64,000 nt of DNA from the NCBI RefSeq assembly GCF_002127325.2, contig NC_035438.2, positions 146,953,207 to 147,017,206 of the forward strand, written 5' to 3'. Below the pieces are notes generated by a model. It saw nothing but the letters and a program-made list of their open reading frames with translations. It was not told where the DNA came from and did no database searches. This document shows, piece by piece, positions 53,223-64,000 of the stretch. Numbering within the stretch: position 1 is the stretch's first letter; the number at the start of each line of letters is the position of its first letter. The position numbers were made by a program, and so were the translations under genes. This DNA comes from Helianthus annuus. Its lineage: Eukaryota; Streptophyta; Magnoliopsida; Asterales; Asteraceae.

Positions 53223-55674
53223 TGTCACACCCCAACCGATGGCGGAAACATCGGGATGAGACGAAGTGTATAAAGATTGCTAGAGACGTCATAACACTAT
53301 GTGACAATATTTAATTAAATTCAAATTTCATTTAAAAACTAAATGTCATACAAATTCGAAAGGAAATAACAACATTGTTTCAACAAATAACATAACAAAA
53401 AAAGATAGATAAATTTAGGTGTGTATCTAGGCCACCCTAAACTTGTTTCATCAATCATCCATACTTCAATAATCAACTTGCAACATGTATTAAAATAGAG
53501 TTTCAATGCAAAACCAAAGAGCGAGTATACATGTTTGTTTACATAGCATAATAGAATAAAAATTCGTATCCAACATGAACATATTAAAATAGTTTCAACC
53601 ATGCTAGTTTACGCAGTCCAAGTGATAGCCCAAGTTTCCAATGCGTTAAAGTACCTAACCCAAAGTTTCACGGGAGGTTAATATGTCTCCTCCTAACAAT
53701 ACCCCAAAGACTAACGGGGAGGTGCATTACCCCTATAGCGCTACCATTGTTAAGGCGGAACTACACACAAGGATTAAACGTTCATATAGCACAAAATAGT
53801 CTCAAGTATCACAAGTTTCATGTTTCATGTTTAAAAGGATAGAGCATGTTTCAAATAAGTTTCAAGTGTGTGCGTTTAATATAGAATACATGTTGCACCC
53901 AAAGTGTTTAAAAGTAAAATGGGTTCGAGTATACTCACGGTGGTTACAAGCTTTCCCACTTGAAATCCCGCGAGCGAGTTTGGTGGATGGATTAAGTTGG
54001 AGCACCTAGTCCTTCTACACAAGGTAACGTAGGTGTGTGAGTTTGGCGTATAACGGAAGATTATAATTTGGAGTTTAACATAGCATAAAGTAGGATATCA
54101 AAATAGTCATCTTTGACTTATACTTTTATATGACACTACGTAACCACTAGGGTTATATTGTATTTCATGGGTAGTAAGCCCATTAGAATCATACTTGGAG
54201 TGTTAAGTCTTAGATGTCATTCTACTACTTTAACATATAAACACGAGTTTAATATTAAAGGTTCGAATGTGTGTATATATATATTTAAGTATTACGTATT
54301 ATTAAGTTCAATATTTCAAGTAGGAGGTAGAAGATTAAGATCTTCGTTTAGGCACCTCTAGTCATTCATGAATGTCATGTATGGGGTAGGAGGAACATGC
54401 TTCCGTTTAGGGACCCCTTGAATGTTCACCACTTCACTTGATGTAAAGACAACCAAGGAGGGTCACGAACTAGGGTTAATACAAATATGTAAATAATCTA
54501 AACTAAAGGAAATCATCAAATTATGTGAGGATTTTATGTTGGAACAACCCAAGTTGTTCTACAATCACTCATTCATCAAGGTCTAAGCTTGACATGACTT
54601 GTGGGTTAAATACCCTAACAAAACAGAAAGTTTATGAGGTTTAATCCTCTGATTTAAGTGTCTCAACCATGTTTTTAAGCTTAACCAACCATAAGAGGGG
54701 TTGTAAGCATTAGGACATTGGTTTGAGTTGTGTTAAACACAAGTTGAATGAAGTTTGCATAAGATGTAACAAAACAGAAAGTTTTTGGTCAATTTCGGAG
54801 CAATTCCAGGTCTGATTTCTCCAAGGAGAAGTCAAGGAATCAAACTCCATGATTAACCAAGCAAATAGGAAGAAGAATCAAGTGTTTTCATCAAGAAATG
54901 AGCAAGTTATACCAAGTTTAGTGTAGAGGTATGAATCTGTCTGAAAATGCAGATTCTTGCTGGAACTTGAGAGTGTTTTTGAGAGATTTGAGTGTGATGA
55001 AAGTGTCCAAGTGCTTGGAGGGCCTTGGGTACTTATAGGGAGGTGCTTAGGGTTGATTAGAGGTGTTTACAAGTGCCAAAACTCGGTTTAAACTCGAAAT
55101 CCTGCTCAAAAATGGAGGCTGGTCTCGACCATCCATCTTTCTGTAGATATGAAGGTCCACGCGGCCCGCCTGGGATATCCAGGCAAGTTCGCGCGGGCCG
55201 CGAGCCCTTTGTGGTTCCGGATATGTTTCATTTTTTTACAATTTGGCCCCTGGAGTTGTGTATTTGATGCATTTAGGGTATTTTAAGGGCCATATTTGCC
55301 ATAAAGGCATAGTTTAAGACATGATTAAGTATGAGAAGTATAAACCAAGTATAATCACGCGTATAAGTATCAAATCAAGTGTCGTTCTCGTTCAAAATAC
55401 GTTCCATGCATAAGTTTAGATTAATTACAAGTTTCGCACATAGTTTCTAAGAATCACGATTAAACATAGATTGATTCACCAAATCGAACATACGAGTATA
55501 CATAGAATGCGTTTAACATAGATGTAACAATATATAAGCTTCATTAATGATCCAAGTCTCGGTTTGACAATGATTACAAAGAAGGGAACGATTACAAGAA
55601 TACAAAGTTTCCAAAAAAAGAAATACGAACAAAACCTTCTATAAATGGAAAGTACAAAAGAGCCGGGCGTTACA
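53223..55674 (-). repeat. 3' LTR of Gy6 (2452 bp)
   Basis: In element sense it starts TGTAACGCCCGG (55674) and ends GGTTGGGGTGTGACA (53223). GC motifs CGCGGCCCGC and GCGCGGGCCGCG at 55158-55202, TATA-like TATAAGT at 55031-55037 (minus). No gene is present. Confidence 0.85.
55031..55202 (-). promoter_or_regulatory. GC motifs and TATA-like box of the Gy6 LTR
   Basis: Two GC palindromes lie about 120 bp upstream, in element sense, of TATAAGT followed by ACCC, the same layout as the other LTRs. Confidence 0.5.
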
Positions 55675-55710
55675 GTCTCCCCTCCTTTAGGAAATTTCGT
55701 CCCGAAATTT
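55675..55710 (-). promoter_or_regulatory. Pre-PPT hairpin and polypurine tract of Gy6
   Basis: In element sense AAATTTCG, loop GGA, CGAAATTT (55710-55692), then AAAGGAGGGGAGAC (55688-55675) abutting the LTR. Confidence 0.85.
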
Positions 55711-58700
55711 AGGAAGACGCAGGGAAAAGATGAGGATACTTTGACTTTATATCCTTTTTGAGTTCCCAAGTAAATTCGGCGCCACGTTTTCCTTTCCACC
55801 TAACCTTGACGATAGGAATCTTACTGCGCCTTAGTAACTTGACTTGCTGGTCCATGATTTCTACAGGTTTTTCCACAAAATGCATAGTTTCGTTGATTTG
55901 AAGATCTTCGAGAGGAACTTGAAGTCCTTCATCAGCGAGACATTTCTTTAGGTTAGAGACGTGGAACGTTGGATGAACGTTGTTGAGCTCTTGAGGTAAA
56001 TCGAGTCGATAAGCCACCTTACCAACCCTTTCGAGTATCTTGAAAGGACCAACATAGCGAGGGGCAAGTTTTCCCTTTTTACCAAAACAAACCACTCCTT
56101 TCCAAGGAGACACCTTGAGAAGAACGTGGTCACCAACGTTGAATTCCATAGGCTTGCGTCCCTTGTCAGCGTAGCTCTTTTGATGACTTCGAGCCTTGAG
56201 TAGATTGTCACGGATTTGAAGAATCTTATCCGTTGCTTCTTGTATGATCTCAGGGCCAGTAAAATGTTTGTCACCAATCTCGTGCCAGCTTAAAGGAGAT
56301 CAGCATTTGCGACCATACAATGCCTCGAAAGGAGCCATTTGAATACTGGAGTGGTAGCTATTGTTGTATGAGAACTCGATCAAAGGTAAATGCACATCCC
56401 AACTACCACCAAAGTTGATGACACAAGAACGGAGCATGTCCTCTAGGGTTTGGATAGTACGTTCAGTCTGTCCATCCGTTTGAGGATGAAAAGCCGTACT
56501 GAGATTCAGATGAGTACCCATAGCGGACTGAAAAGTTTGCCAGAGACGCGAAGTGAAGCGACCATCACGATCAGAAATGATGTCAAGAGGAACACCATGA
56601 TGGCGTATGACTTCATTGGTATAGACACGAGCAACTCGTTCAACCTTGAAATCCTCGCGAATGGGAATGAATTGTGCGGACTTAGTCAAGCGATCAATGA
56701 CTACCCAAATGCTATCGTAACCAGAAGGTCTACGTGGGAGTTTAGTTATAAAGTCCATCGCAATGCTATCCCATTTCCAAACGGGAATTTCGGGTTGTTC
56801 GAGTAGGCCAGACGGTCGTTGATGCTCGGCTTTGACTTTCGAACAGGTAAGACACTTGGAAACGTACACAGCAATGTCTTTCTTCATACCGGGCCACCAA
56901 TAGGATGTACGTAGATTATGGTACATCTTGTCAGCTCCAGGATGAATTGAGTACTTAGATTTGTGTGCTTCGTTCATGATAAGGTCACGAAGATTATCAC
57001 GATCTGGTATCCAAACGCGATCGCAACAATAGAGGAGACCATCAGGTTTTGAAACGAGTTGACTTTCAGATGCTCCACGTATTTCTACAGCCATGGAACC
57101 TTCATTGATAGATGAGTACTGCGCTTCACGAATACAATTGTGAAGATCGCTCGAGATATGAAAACAACGAATGACATCTACATGAGCCATACGACTAAGT
57201 GCATCGGCCACAACATTCGCCTTACCAGGGTGGTAGCGAATCTCGCAGTCGTAGTCGTTGAGCAATTCCACCCAACGTCGCTGTCGCATATTGAGTTCTT
57301 TTTGGTCAAAGATGTGTTGTAGGCTCTTATGGTCAGTGAAAACCACACACTTAGTACCATATAGGTAGTGTCGCCAAATCTTTAACGCAAAAACAACTGC
57401 GCCAAGCTCGAGGTCGTGGGTAGTATAATTTTTCTCATGTATTTTGAGTTGGCGAGAGGCGTAAGCGATGACTTTGTCTCGTTGCATGAGCACACAACCA
57501 AGACCACGATTCGATGCATCACAATACACCACGAAGTCATCATTCCCATCAGGGAGAGCGAGGATAGGAGCGTTGCAAAGCAAGTCCTTGAGAGTTTGAA
57601 AAGATTCCTCTTGCTCAGGACCCCAAGCAAAAGGTTTCTCTTTTTGAGTCAACGAAGTGAGAGGAACGACGATCTTTGAAAAATTCGAGATGAATCGACG
57701 GTAGTAACCCGCCAATCCTAAGAAAGAACGGATTTCAGAAGGAGATTTAGGCGCGGTCCAGTTCTTCACGGCTTCGATTTTTGAAGGGTCGACATGGATT
57801 CCTTTTTCACTAACAACGTGCCCAAGGAATTGAACTTCCTTGATCCAAAACTCGCATTTAGAAAACTTAGCATATAAACGCTCAACACGCAAAAGTTCAA
57901 GTATAAGGCGGAGATGACGCTCATGATCGGCTCGAGATTTAGAATAAATGAGAATATCATCAATGAAGACGATCACAAAGCGATCCAAGTAAGGCTTACA
58001 AATACGATTCATGAGATCCATGAACACAGCGGGTGTGTTGGTCAAGCCAAAAGGCATAACCACGAACTCGTAATGTCCATAGCGTGTGTGAAAAGCGGTT
58101 TTGGGAACGTCCTCTTCGAGGACTCGAAGTTGGTGATAACCAAAACGAAGATCGATTTTGGAGAAACAGGTAGCGCCTTGAAGTTGATCAAAGAGGTCGT
58201 CGATACGCGGAAGGGGATAACGATTCTTGACGGTGAGTTTATTGAGCTCACGATAGTCGATACACATGCGGAAAGAACCATCTTTCTTTTTAACGAAAAG
58301 CACAGGAGCACCCCAAGGAGAGGTACTTGGACGGATAAAACCCTTATCGAGGAGTTCTTGAAGCTGAGAAGACAATTCTTGCATCTCGGAAGGTGCAAGG
58401 CGATAAGGAGCCTTGGCAACAGGAGTCGCACCAGGTACGAGGTCAATACGAAAATCAACAGATCGAGGAGGAGGAGGACCGGGTAGATCTTCAGGAAAGA
58501 CATCAGGGAAGTCGCGCACCACTGGAACATCACTTAAACTTTTTCCCTTGCCCTTTTCTTCCACAACGTGGGCTAAAAAGGCAAAGTACTGTTTGCATAA
58601 GTACTTGTTCGCTTGTGTGCAGGACATCAACTTTAGTCCCCTTGAAGGTCGGTCTCCATAAACGTGCAAAACGTCACCAGATGGAAGAGGTAAGCGAACG

Positions 58701-58882
58701 AATTTCTCGTGACAGGCGATTTCAGCATGATTCTTTTGAAGCCAATCCATGCCTATGATGACGTCGAAACTACCCAATTGCATGGGTATAAGGTCAATAG
58801 AGAAAGCATGCTCGTTAAGAGTAAGACGGCAATCGAGGAGTATGGAATCGACTAGGTGATCGGAGTGTCGCGCTCCGGTCAA
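55709..58882 (-). pseudogene. Pol of Gy6: nearly intact RT, RNase H, integrase, chromodomain
   Basis: A single frame of about 1057 codons broken only by TGA at 56297-56299, just after YGRKC. It opens inside protease ([12 protein letters not shown], residue about 37-48). RT spans about 165-400 with palm [10 protein letters not shown] (306-315). RNase H spans about 445-565 (CDAS, DHKS, ADALSR). Integrase zinc site uses H640, H647, C677, C680; DDE residues D710, D771 and E807 give the D,D35E spacing. The tail (56149-55709) has [14 protein letters not shown] and the chromodomain ([15 protein letters not shown]). Gag and the protease active site are absent. Best preserved enzyme set in the window. 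Confidence 0.92.
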
Positions 58883-60248
58883 AGATAATATTTATATGCC
58901 CAAATTACCCTTAACAATGTGTTAGTGGTAGTAAGGGGTCGATCCACGAAGAGTATGTGGTTTGTGTATGGATTTGACTGAATTATAAAAACTTGTCACA
59001 ATTATGAAGCTTGCCAGATATTTTTGTATTTTTGTTTAGAAGAAAGATGTGAATTTGGACTATCGAAATTGAATTACTTAATTAACAACTACTATGTAAC
59101 GATTGCAAGAGTTTCTGGATATGAGAACAATAATATTAAAAGGGAATCACACCCGGTTTCGGTAATTATTAACCTAGGATTTCTACAAGTTCTAGTTTCA
59201 ACTCAAATGCATTTGATTAACGGATTTAGTGTACCGTGACTTAGGTGCTACTAACTATCAACGCCCCGAAGAACGGACAAAAAGACACTTTGTAATCAAC
59301 ACAAGTAAATCCTAACAATGACAATGCACAATTACATATCATCGTTTCGCAAAGTCATAACTTTTAACATCGCTCGACAATTCACGAATTCATAACAAAT
59401 GTAATACTATTGTCAAGAGTTTCAAAAACCAAATACAAATTGTCACTAAGTTAAAACAAGAACAATTCAAAACCCTAGAATTAACAACTACCTACACCGG
59501 GGTGAAACCGAGATGATTAGCCGCTCATGGTTGATGCAACTTGATCACCGGATGTTTGGAACGCGGAAGGAGTCATCTTGAAGCTTGTAGGATGAAGGAA
59601 TGATGGAGAATTAGGGTTTATGGGATGGTGATGATGAGAAGGGTGTTGGATTGGTGAACTAGGGTTTGATGATTGATTCTTGGATGAGGATGATTCGGAT
59701 TGATGATCGTGATGATCGATGGAATGTGGGTGATAGTTGTTGAGATTAGGCTCCAAACTCAAGATTCAAACTCCCCTCAAAGTGTAACTCCCGTATTAGT
59801 TGGTCAACATCCAATAAAAATTGATCCCAACACCTAAAAACCCAAATTTCGCGTTCTGAAAAACCACTACCCGTCGCCGACGGGCCTGACCCCGTCGCCG
59901 ACGGGTTCCCTAAAACCGTTCTTTGGCCGACGGCCTAATTGACTGGTTACGCGAACATGCTGCCTACGGGCTTATCTGGAGGGCGTCGCCGACGGTCTGG
60001 ACCCCGTCGGCGACGGGCTCTCCTTTGTGAATCCTCCATTTTTCGCTCCCGACTCTCCCGGTTGATCCATGACGCATTCTGGTGCTTCGGTTTTCGACCC
60101 GGTGATCCGTAAAGTTCCCGAAAAGCTCCTTAAACTTCATTAAACCTGCAAAACACAAATCTAATTAAAAGTAGGCTATTCAAGATTAAAAGTCGAATAA
60201 AAACATCAACTTAAACATCAACGAAAACCGGTTTTCAACCACGCATCA
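58860..60248 (-). repeat. 3' LTR of At3 (about 1.39 kb)
   Basis: In element sense it starts TGATGCGTGG (60248). The 3' end is unclear: either near 58884, where pol homology begins, or near 58857, where CGATCA could be a degraded CATCA. It contains CCGTCGCCGACGG palindromes (59870-60021) and the Athila-type phrase CGTGGATCGACCCC. The reverse-strand Ser/His/Pro-rich ORF at 59517-59762 lies within it and is not called. Confidence 0.75.
59870..60021. repeat. CCGTCGCCGACGG palindromes in the At3 LTR
   Basis: Five full or partial copies of CCGTCG-(C/G)-CGACGG in 150 bp, mostly in spaced pairs, a different sequence from At1 but the same arrangement. Confidence 0.8.
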
Positions 60249-62146
60249 CATCCCCACACTTGTCTTTTGCTTTCCCTCAAGCAAATCTGTTTTTCACTTT
60301 TGCGTGGGTCGAACAACGAATACACATCCCATTCCCGAGACAGAGGTTAAGGTCTATTGTCATACAAAAGTTCAAACATTTTACAAATTTCACATATTTA
60401 CCGGTTAAGTGAATAATCACATATACTAATGGTTATCCAAGATTAACCCGCCCGTAAAACTAACAACTCATGCATATCCCTCACAATGTGCTATCCACTC
60501 GGCTTAAAACTGGCTAACGTGTATAATGTGTTAGCACTTCAACAATTAATCACTCAAAACCAATTAGAACACGTACCCGCATAGGCTTGCAACTCAATCA
60601 TTCTCCACTATCGAACACAAATACGAAGCACAAGTCAAAAGGTGTTTGAAGGGTTGTAACGGGGCTAGGCGAAGGGTAGGAAATAGGATATTTTTAAAGT
60701 GGCTAAAGTGATGAAAATTCGACTTTTTATTACAAAAGACTATCCTAAACAAAAGTAAACTATAACATCAACTATGGGCAATAATCTTTCACCCTTTTAT
60801 TCGACAACTACTAACGCTTCTTTTTGTGTTTTTCTTCAACAATTTTCAATTCTTTTTCACACATTTTCTGTTTTCCTCTTTTTTTTTCAATAATGCAAAC
60901 AATTAAGAATAACTATACAAATACGACTCCTATAATCGAATTTTCATCACACGGGTTTAAAGAAAAAAGGTTTAAGGTTTATGGGCTGTATGGTGGTCAA
61001 ACGAAAGGTTTAGGCTCAAAATGGGCGACTAAGGAATTTGTTCGGATAAGGATAGAAAAATGGTTTTAAGAGAAAAGGGTTTACCTAATGCCTTAATCAT
61101 TCTCGTACTTGTATTTGGTCTATAGTCTCAAACGTATCAAAAGTTGCAAGTTCTACAATACGCGACTAATGGTCCACTCAAACAAAGAAACATGTAAATG
61201 TAAATCTATGATATATAAGTGGCTCAAACCTCACGTATAAGGGTATGATATGTGATATGCATAAATTGCTAGTTCCTTAGGCGAATTATTCCCAAATAAC
61301 CACCCGCTAAATACCCGTTATGCTTATTAATTTGAACTTGACCATGACAAAAGACCAAATGGATTGTGACATCCCTCGTTGACTTGGTTACTTGTGCTTT
61401 TGAGATTGCTTTGAAAACAAGACATTTTTGAAAAATTTTTGAAATTTTCCCCCATCCCCACACTTGAGGTAAACATTGTCCTCAATGTGTAGTGTTTAAA
61501 TGAACGGGTCAAAATCGAAAATTTTTACTACTCCCCCATCCCCACACTTGAAGTACATATTGTCCTCAATGTGTAAGAACTAGAGTTTTAGTAATGCACA
61601 AGGGATGTGACACGACTAACCTTCCCAACTTTTCACCCCGGAAATTAAAATACACATTACAATCCACTTATTCTAAACTACCAATCAAAGTAAAAAGAAA
61701 CACATGCACCTGATTTTTATCGCTTGATGCTCATATCCTTCGTCTCTTCATAAAAATGGTTGTCCCGCAAACATGTTGTACCTACAAATTCTAATCCTTG
61801 TGTAGAAGCATGCTTCTCACAACCATCAAAATTTGTTAGTACGTAGTTCTACCCTTTTTATGAACATATTACCAAGTCATGCATTATTTTACTTTGATTT
61901 TTGTGGAAAAAATTTTACAACAACAATAAACCTAACTCACTTTCGTAGGAATCACGGTTGCATTTAGCTTATGCAACAAGCCCTTTTAAACCCCCCAATA
62001 GCTTAGGAGGACGAGAGGTCTCGTGAGGGTTATATAGGGAACACACCCACAAAGTTCATTTAACTAGACATAAATTAAATAAAAAAAACAAAAAGAAATA
62101 ATGAAACAAAATATACAACAACAACAACATAAAACATACCATACCT
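60249..62146 (-). other. At3 3' untranslated region
   Basis: About 1.9 kb with no convincing gene. Next to the LTR is the polypurine tract AAGTGTGGGGATG. Further in are two tandem copies, about 80 bp apart, of a module ACATTG-AGGA-CAATGT followed by AAGTGTGGGGATGGG (about 61452-61495 and 61532-61580, minus strand). The second hairpin has one mispair. Confidence 0.7.
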
Positions 62147-64000
62147 CTACCGCTGATATCGCTCGTTTGGATCCATTGGCGGGTTGGGTTGGTATGGATA
62201 ACCAGTGAGGGCCTCGAACATCTCCCTATAGTTATCTAGGGGACTTTGCTCCCCTTGAGGTGGCGGTTGGTACGGGATCAGAATGAAGCTAGACCCTACC
62301 GCTTCGGGCCAATGTGGAGTCGGGTCGGATGGGCCTTGCGGGTAGGGAAGATCGGGGTAATTTGTCCACCCCGAGTGCTCGGCGTATGGGAGGCCGACTT
62401 GGTAATCTCTTTGGTGCCGCTGCTGATCATGCAGCACTTTGGTGTTATTAATCGCCATTTGTTGAGAGACGTACAAAGCACTCCAACGGCGTCGGTTCAA
62501 TTCTGTTTCTTCTTGTTGACGTGCTGCTTCTGCTTCTTCCCATGCCCGTCTTCGGGCTGCCTCATCCTCCTGCATCTTTGCCAACTGTTCCATGTGTGAT
62601 CTTTGCATTGCTTGGAACAGTTCTTGTTCTTCCATAAACTTGTTCATTCTTTCTCTCTGGGCTTCTTGAGCTGCCCAATATTCTTGCATTGCGGATCCAT
62701 GCGACCCCTCCCAAGTTTCCCTTCTTCGACTGTACTCCCTTCCTTCACCTATACAAGCGGAGACATTGTCATATATCTCCTGCTGCCCCCGATCAAAATT
62801 CTTGTAGGAAGGCACCCGTCTCATAGTCACAAAACCCGCCACGTCTGCGTTAATTTCCCTATGTGGCCGCATGTATCGTTGCCTCGGTCTTTGTGTACCG
62901 GAGGGTTCAACTTCCTCTTCTTCTTCCCCCATTTCCTCATCTTCTTCTGCTACGGGTGGTGCTCCAGCAGTACGGATCTCATACTTGTTCCCCAAATCAT
63001 CAGTCACAACGTACTTGTTTCCCGAGAACTTGACTTTGATCTTCCAATTCTTCCGCATGTACCCCAAATTAAACTCCTCCACCGGCTTAGACACCCATAG
63101 TGATTCCAGGGGTAAACAATTTTGTTGCACAATCATGGCGCTAATGAGGCGTGCATACGGAATAAAACGCCTCTGGGACGACTCCTTGGTGGCCCATGTG
63201 TTCATCATCACTATATGGCGCCATGACAACGTTGGGGTTCCATAAAGCAATGCGTCCACCACCCTACAATCGCTCACTCTAATACCTCCACGATCACCAA
63301 ACCTCGCCAAGATATTCTCCACCGAAATCCCTTGAAGAATCTTTCCCTCAAGCGACATTTGCTTCTTTTTCATCTCTCCCCCTTTGTGAAATGGTAAGAT
63401 AATATCTAACAATTGCTCGAAATCGTTGTTGTTCAAATGATTATCCAAAAACTGCTCGATGGAAGGGTAATCATACGCTTGTACTCCCAAAGAGTCGAAA
63501 CGAGCAATACGATTCATGGTCTCGAAAGACATTGTCATGCTCCCTCGAGTAGTCTTCCCCACCAACTTCCACTGTGAAGGAGATTCATTCTTGTTCACCA
63601 AGTTCAAGGTAGACAACCATTTACATACTTCCGACAAGTAAATCCTGGAAGTATTATCTTCGCACCAATCAAGAACGCTTTCCCATCCTAAACGCTCAAA
63701 CATTTGCACAATCCCGATGTTACGAAATTCTTCCACGTTCACCACCCTTTCACATATTACCCTTGTTGGCACTGAGGTATTCACACCGTTCACCATCTTC
63801 CACTTCCACAACTTAGCCTCTAACTTCCTGTCTTGATAGTGGGACAACGGTTTGTTCTTCTCGTCATCCCAAATTTTAGCACTTTGGCTATCCCTGAACT
63901 TCGCCCACTCCCAGTCTTGTCTAAATAATCTTGCATCATTCTCCTCTACGGAGCTTAGTTGCTCCCATTTCTTCGGTATTAAACCGGAAGAAAAACCAAC
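62147..64000 (-). CDS. Env-like (ATHILA ORF-1 type) protein of At3, partial
   Basis: Open from the window edge to 62147 with no stop (617 codons); the true start lies beyond 64000. It shows the Athila second-ORF landmarks: KLWKWKMVNG, a RFGDRGGIRVSD..VVDALLYGTPTLSW region, and LWVSKPVEEFNLGYM. A Glu-rich stretch (about residues 350-370 of the visible frame), a Gln/Glu/Arg-rich coiled coil (about 440-520) and a Pro/Tyr-rich tail follow. I see no hydrophobic transmembrane segment in the visible part, so envelope function is doubtful. Compare the broken At1 copy at 21973. Confidence 0.8.
   Translation of the reverse strand, partial: VGFSSGLIPKKWEQLSSVEENDARLFRQDWEWAKFRDSQSAKIWDDEKNKPLSHYQDRKLEAKLWKWKMVNGVNTSVPTRVICERVVNVEEFRNIGIVQMFERLGWESVLDWCEDNTSRIYLSEVCKWLSTLNLVNKNESPSQWKLVGKTTRGSMTMSFETMNRIARFDSLGVQAYDYPSIEQFLDNHLNNNDFEQLLDIILPFHKGGEMKKKQMSLEGKILQGISVENILARFGDRGGIRVSDCRVVDALLYGTPTLSWRHIVMMNTWATKESSQRRFIPYARLISAMIVQQNCLPLESLWVSKPVEEFNLGYMRKNWKIKVKFSGNKYVVTDDLGNKYEIRTAGAPPVAEEDEEMGEEEEEVEPSGTQRPRQRYMRPHREINADVAGFVTMRRVPSYKNFDRGQQEIYDNVSACIGEGREYSRRRETWEGSHGSAMQEYWAAQEAQRERMNKFMEEQELFQAMQRSHMEQLAKMQEDEAARRRAWEEAEAARQQEETELNRRRWSALYVSQQMAINNTKVLHDQQRHQRDYQVGLPYAEHSGWTNYPDLPYPQGPSDPTPHWPEAVGSSFILIPYQPPPQGEQSPLDNYREMFEALTGYPYQPNPPMDPNERYQR

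Larger units (their letters stand above)
53223..58882 (-). mobile_element. Gy6: gypsy element, 3' LTR to protease
   Basis: On the minus strand: the end of protease, RT, RNase H, integrase, chromodomain, polypurine tract and 3' LTR (55674 to 53223). The 5' part is missing beyond about 58880, where At3 begins. The simplest reading is that At3 inserted into the Gy6 protease and the rest of Gy6 lies right of the window. Confidence 0.85.
58860..64000 (-). mobile_element. At3: Athila-like element, 3' half
   Basis: On the minus strand: env-like ORF (from beyond 64000 to 62147), 3' untranslated region, polypurine tract (60262-60249) and 3' LTR (60248 to about 58860). Pol, gag and 5' LTR must lie right of the window. 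It truncates Gy6. Confidence 0.8.

Noticed and set aside
57914..58486. 190-codon plus-strand ORF opposite the Gy6 pol
   Set aside because: It is an antisense shadow of the RT-coding strand; the minus-strand frame has all the domain motifs.
59517..59762. Minus-strand Ser/His/Pro-rich 81-codon ORF
   Set aside because: It falls inside the At3 LTR, is low-complexity, and has no conserved partner in the other LTRs.
62147..64000. Host gene interpretation of the long At3 ORF
   Set aside because: Its motifs match the second ORF of Athila elements, it parallels the broken At1 copy, and it is followed by an Athila 3' region and LTR.

Overview
This window is plant nuclear DNA made almost entirely of nested LTR retrotransposons. 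I found no host gene, tRNA, rRNA or bacterial feature. The evidence is plant-type Ty3/gypsy polyproteins (Tekay/Del-like chromoviruses and Athila-like elements), two classes of plant primer-binding site (TGGTATCAGAGC for initiator tRNA-Met; TGGCGCCGTTGCCGGGGA for the Athila tRNA site), 5-bp target duplications and TATAAATA promoters inside LTRs. The protein flavour and LTR starts such as TGTCACACCCC resemble elements of Asteraceae, but the family is an inference.

Names used below. Gy = chromovirus-like gypsy element, At = Athila-like element, soloA and soloB = solo LTRs. Gy1 (+, 1-2577) is the 3' end of an element inserted into the protease region of Gy2 (-, 2578-9785). Gy2 is inserted into the reverse transcriptase of Gy3 (+, 9786-14457). 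The 3' LTR of Gy3 is interrupted at 14458 by At1 (+). At1 runs in pieces from 14458 to 53222 and carries, in order: soloA (-, 22681-25959), Gy4 (+, 26313-42695, itself carrying soloB 27788-30271 and At2 31999-38313), Gy5 (+, 43216-52001) and Gy6 (-, from 53223). Gy6 is cut in its protease at about 58880 by At3 (-), which runs off the right edge. Almost every base is explained by up to four layers of insertion. Exact target duplications support At2 (AAAAT), Gy4 (CATGT), Gy5 (CCCGT) and soloB (TGATT); soloA has GATAT/TATAT.

None of the gag-pol frames visible in the window is complete and intact; breaks are frameshifts, stop codons and deletions, and many stops look like deaminated CAA, CGA or TGG codons. 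The best preserved reading frames are the Gy6 pol (one TGA), the At2 gag-like ORF (intact in a pol-less element), the Gy5 and Gy2 ORFs that lie upstream of gag (called ORF0 here) and the At3 env-like ORF (open to the edge). Mobilisation, if any, would depend on enzymes from other copies.

The most interesting signals are nucleic-acid structures rather than proteins: (1) a run of eight hairpins with different stems but the same AAGCC loop in the Gy1 LTR; (2) a hairpin with a GGA-type loop and covarying stems just before the 3' LTR of nearly every element, in both Tekay-like and Athila-like lineages; (3) family-specific GC-rich palindromes upstream of the LTR TATA boxes; (4) an extra ORF before gag with CAG just upstream of its ATG; (5) an LTR family whose start appears to have moved outward by about 100 bp.
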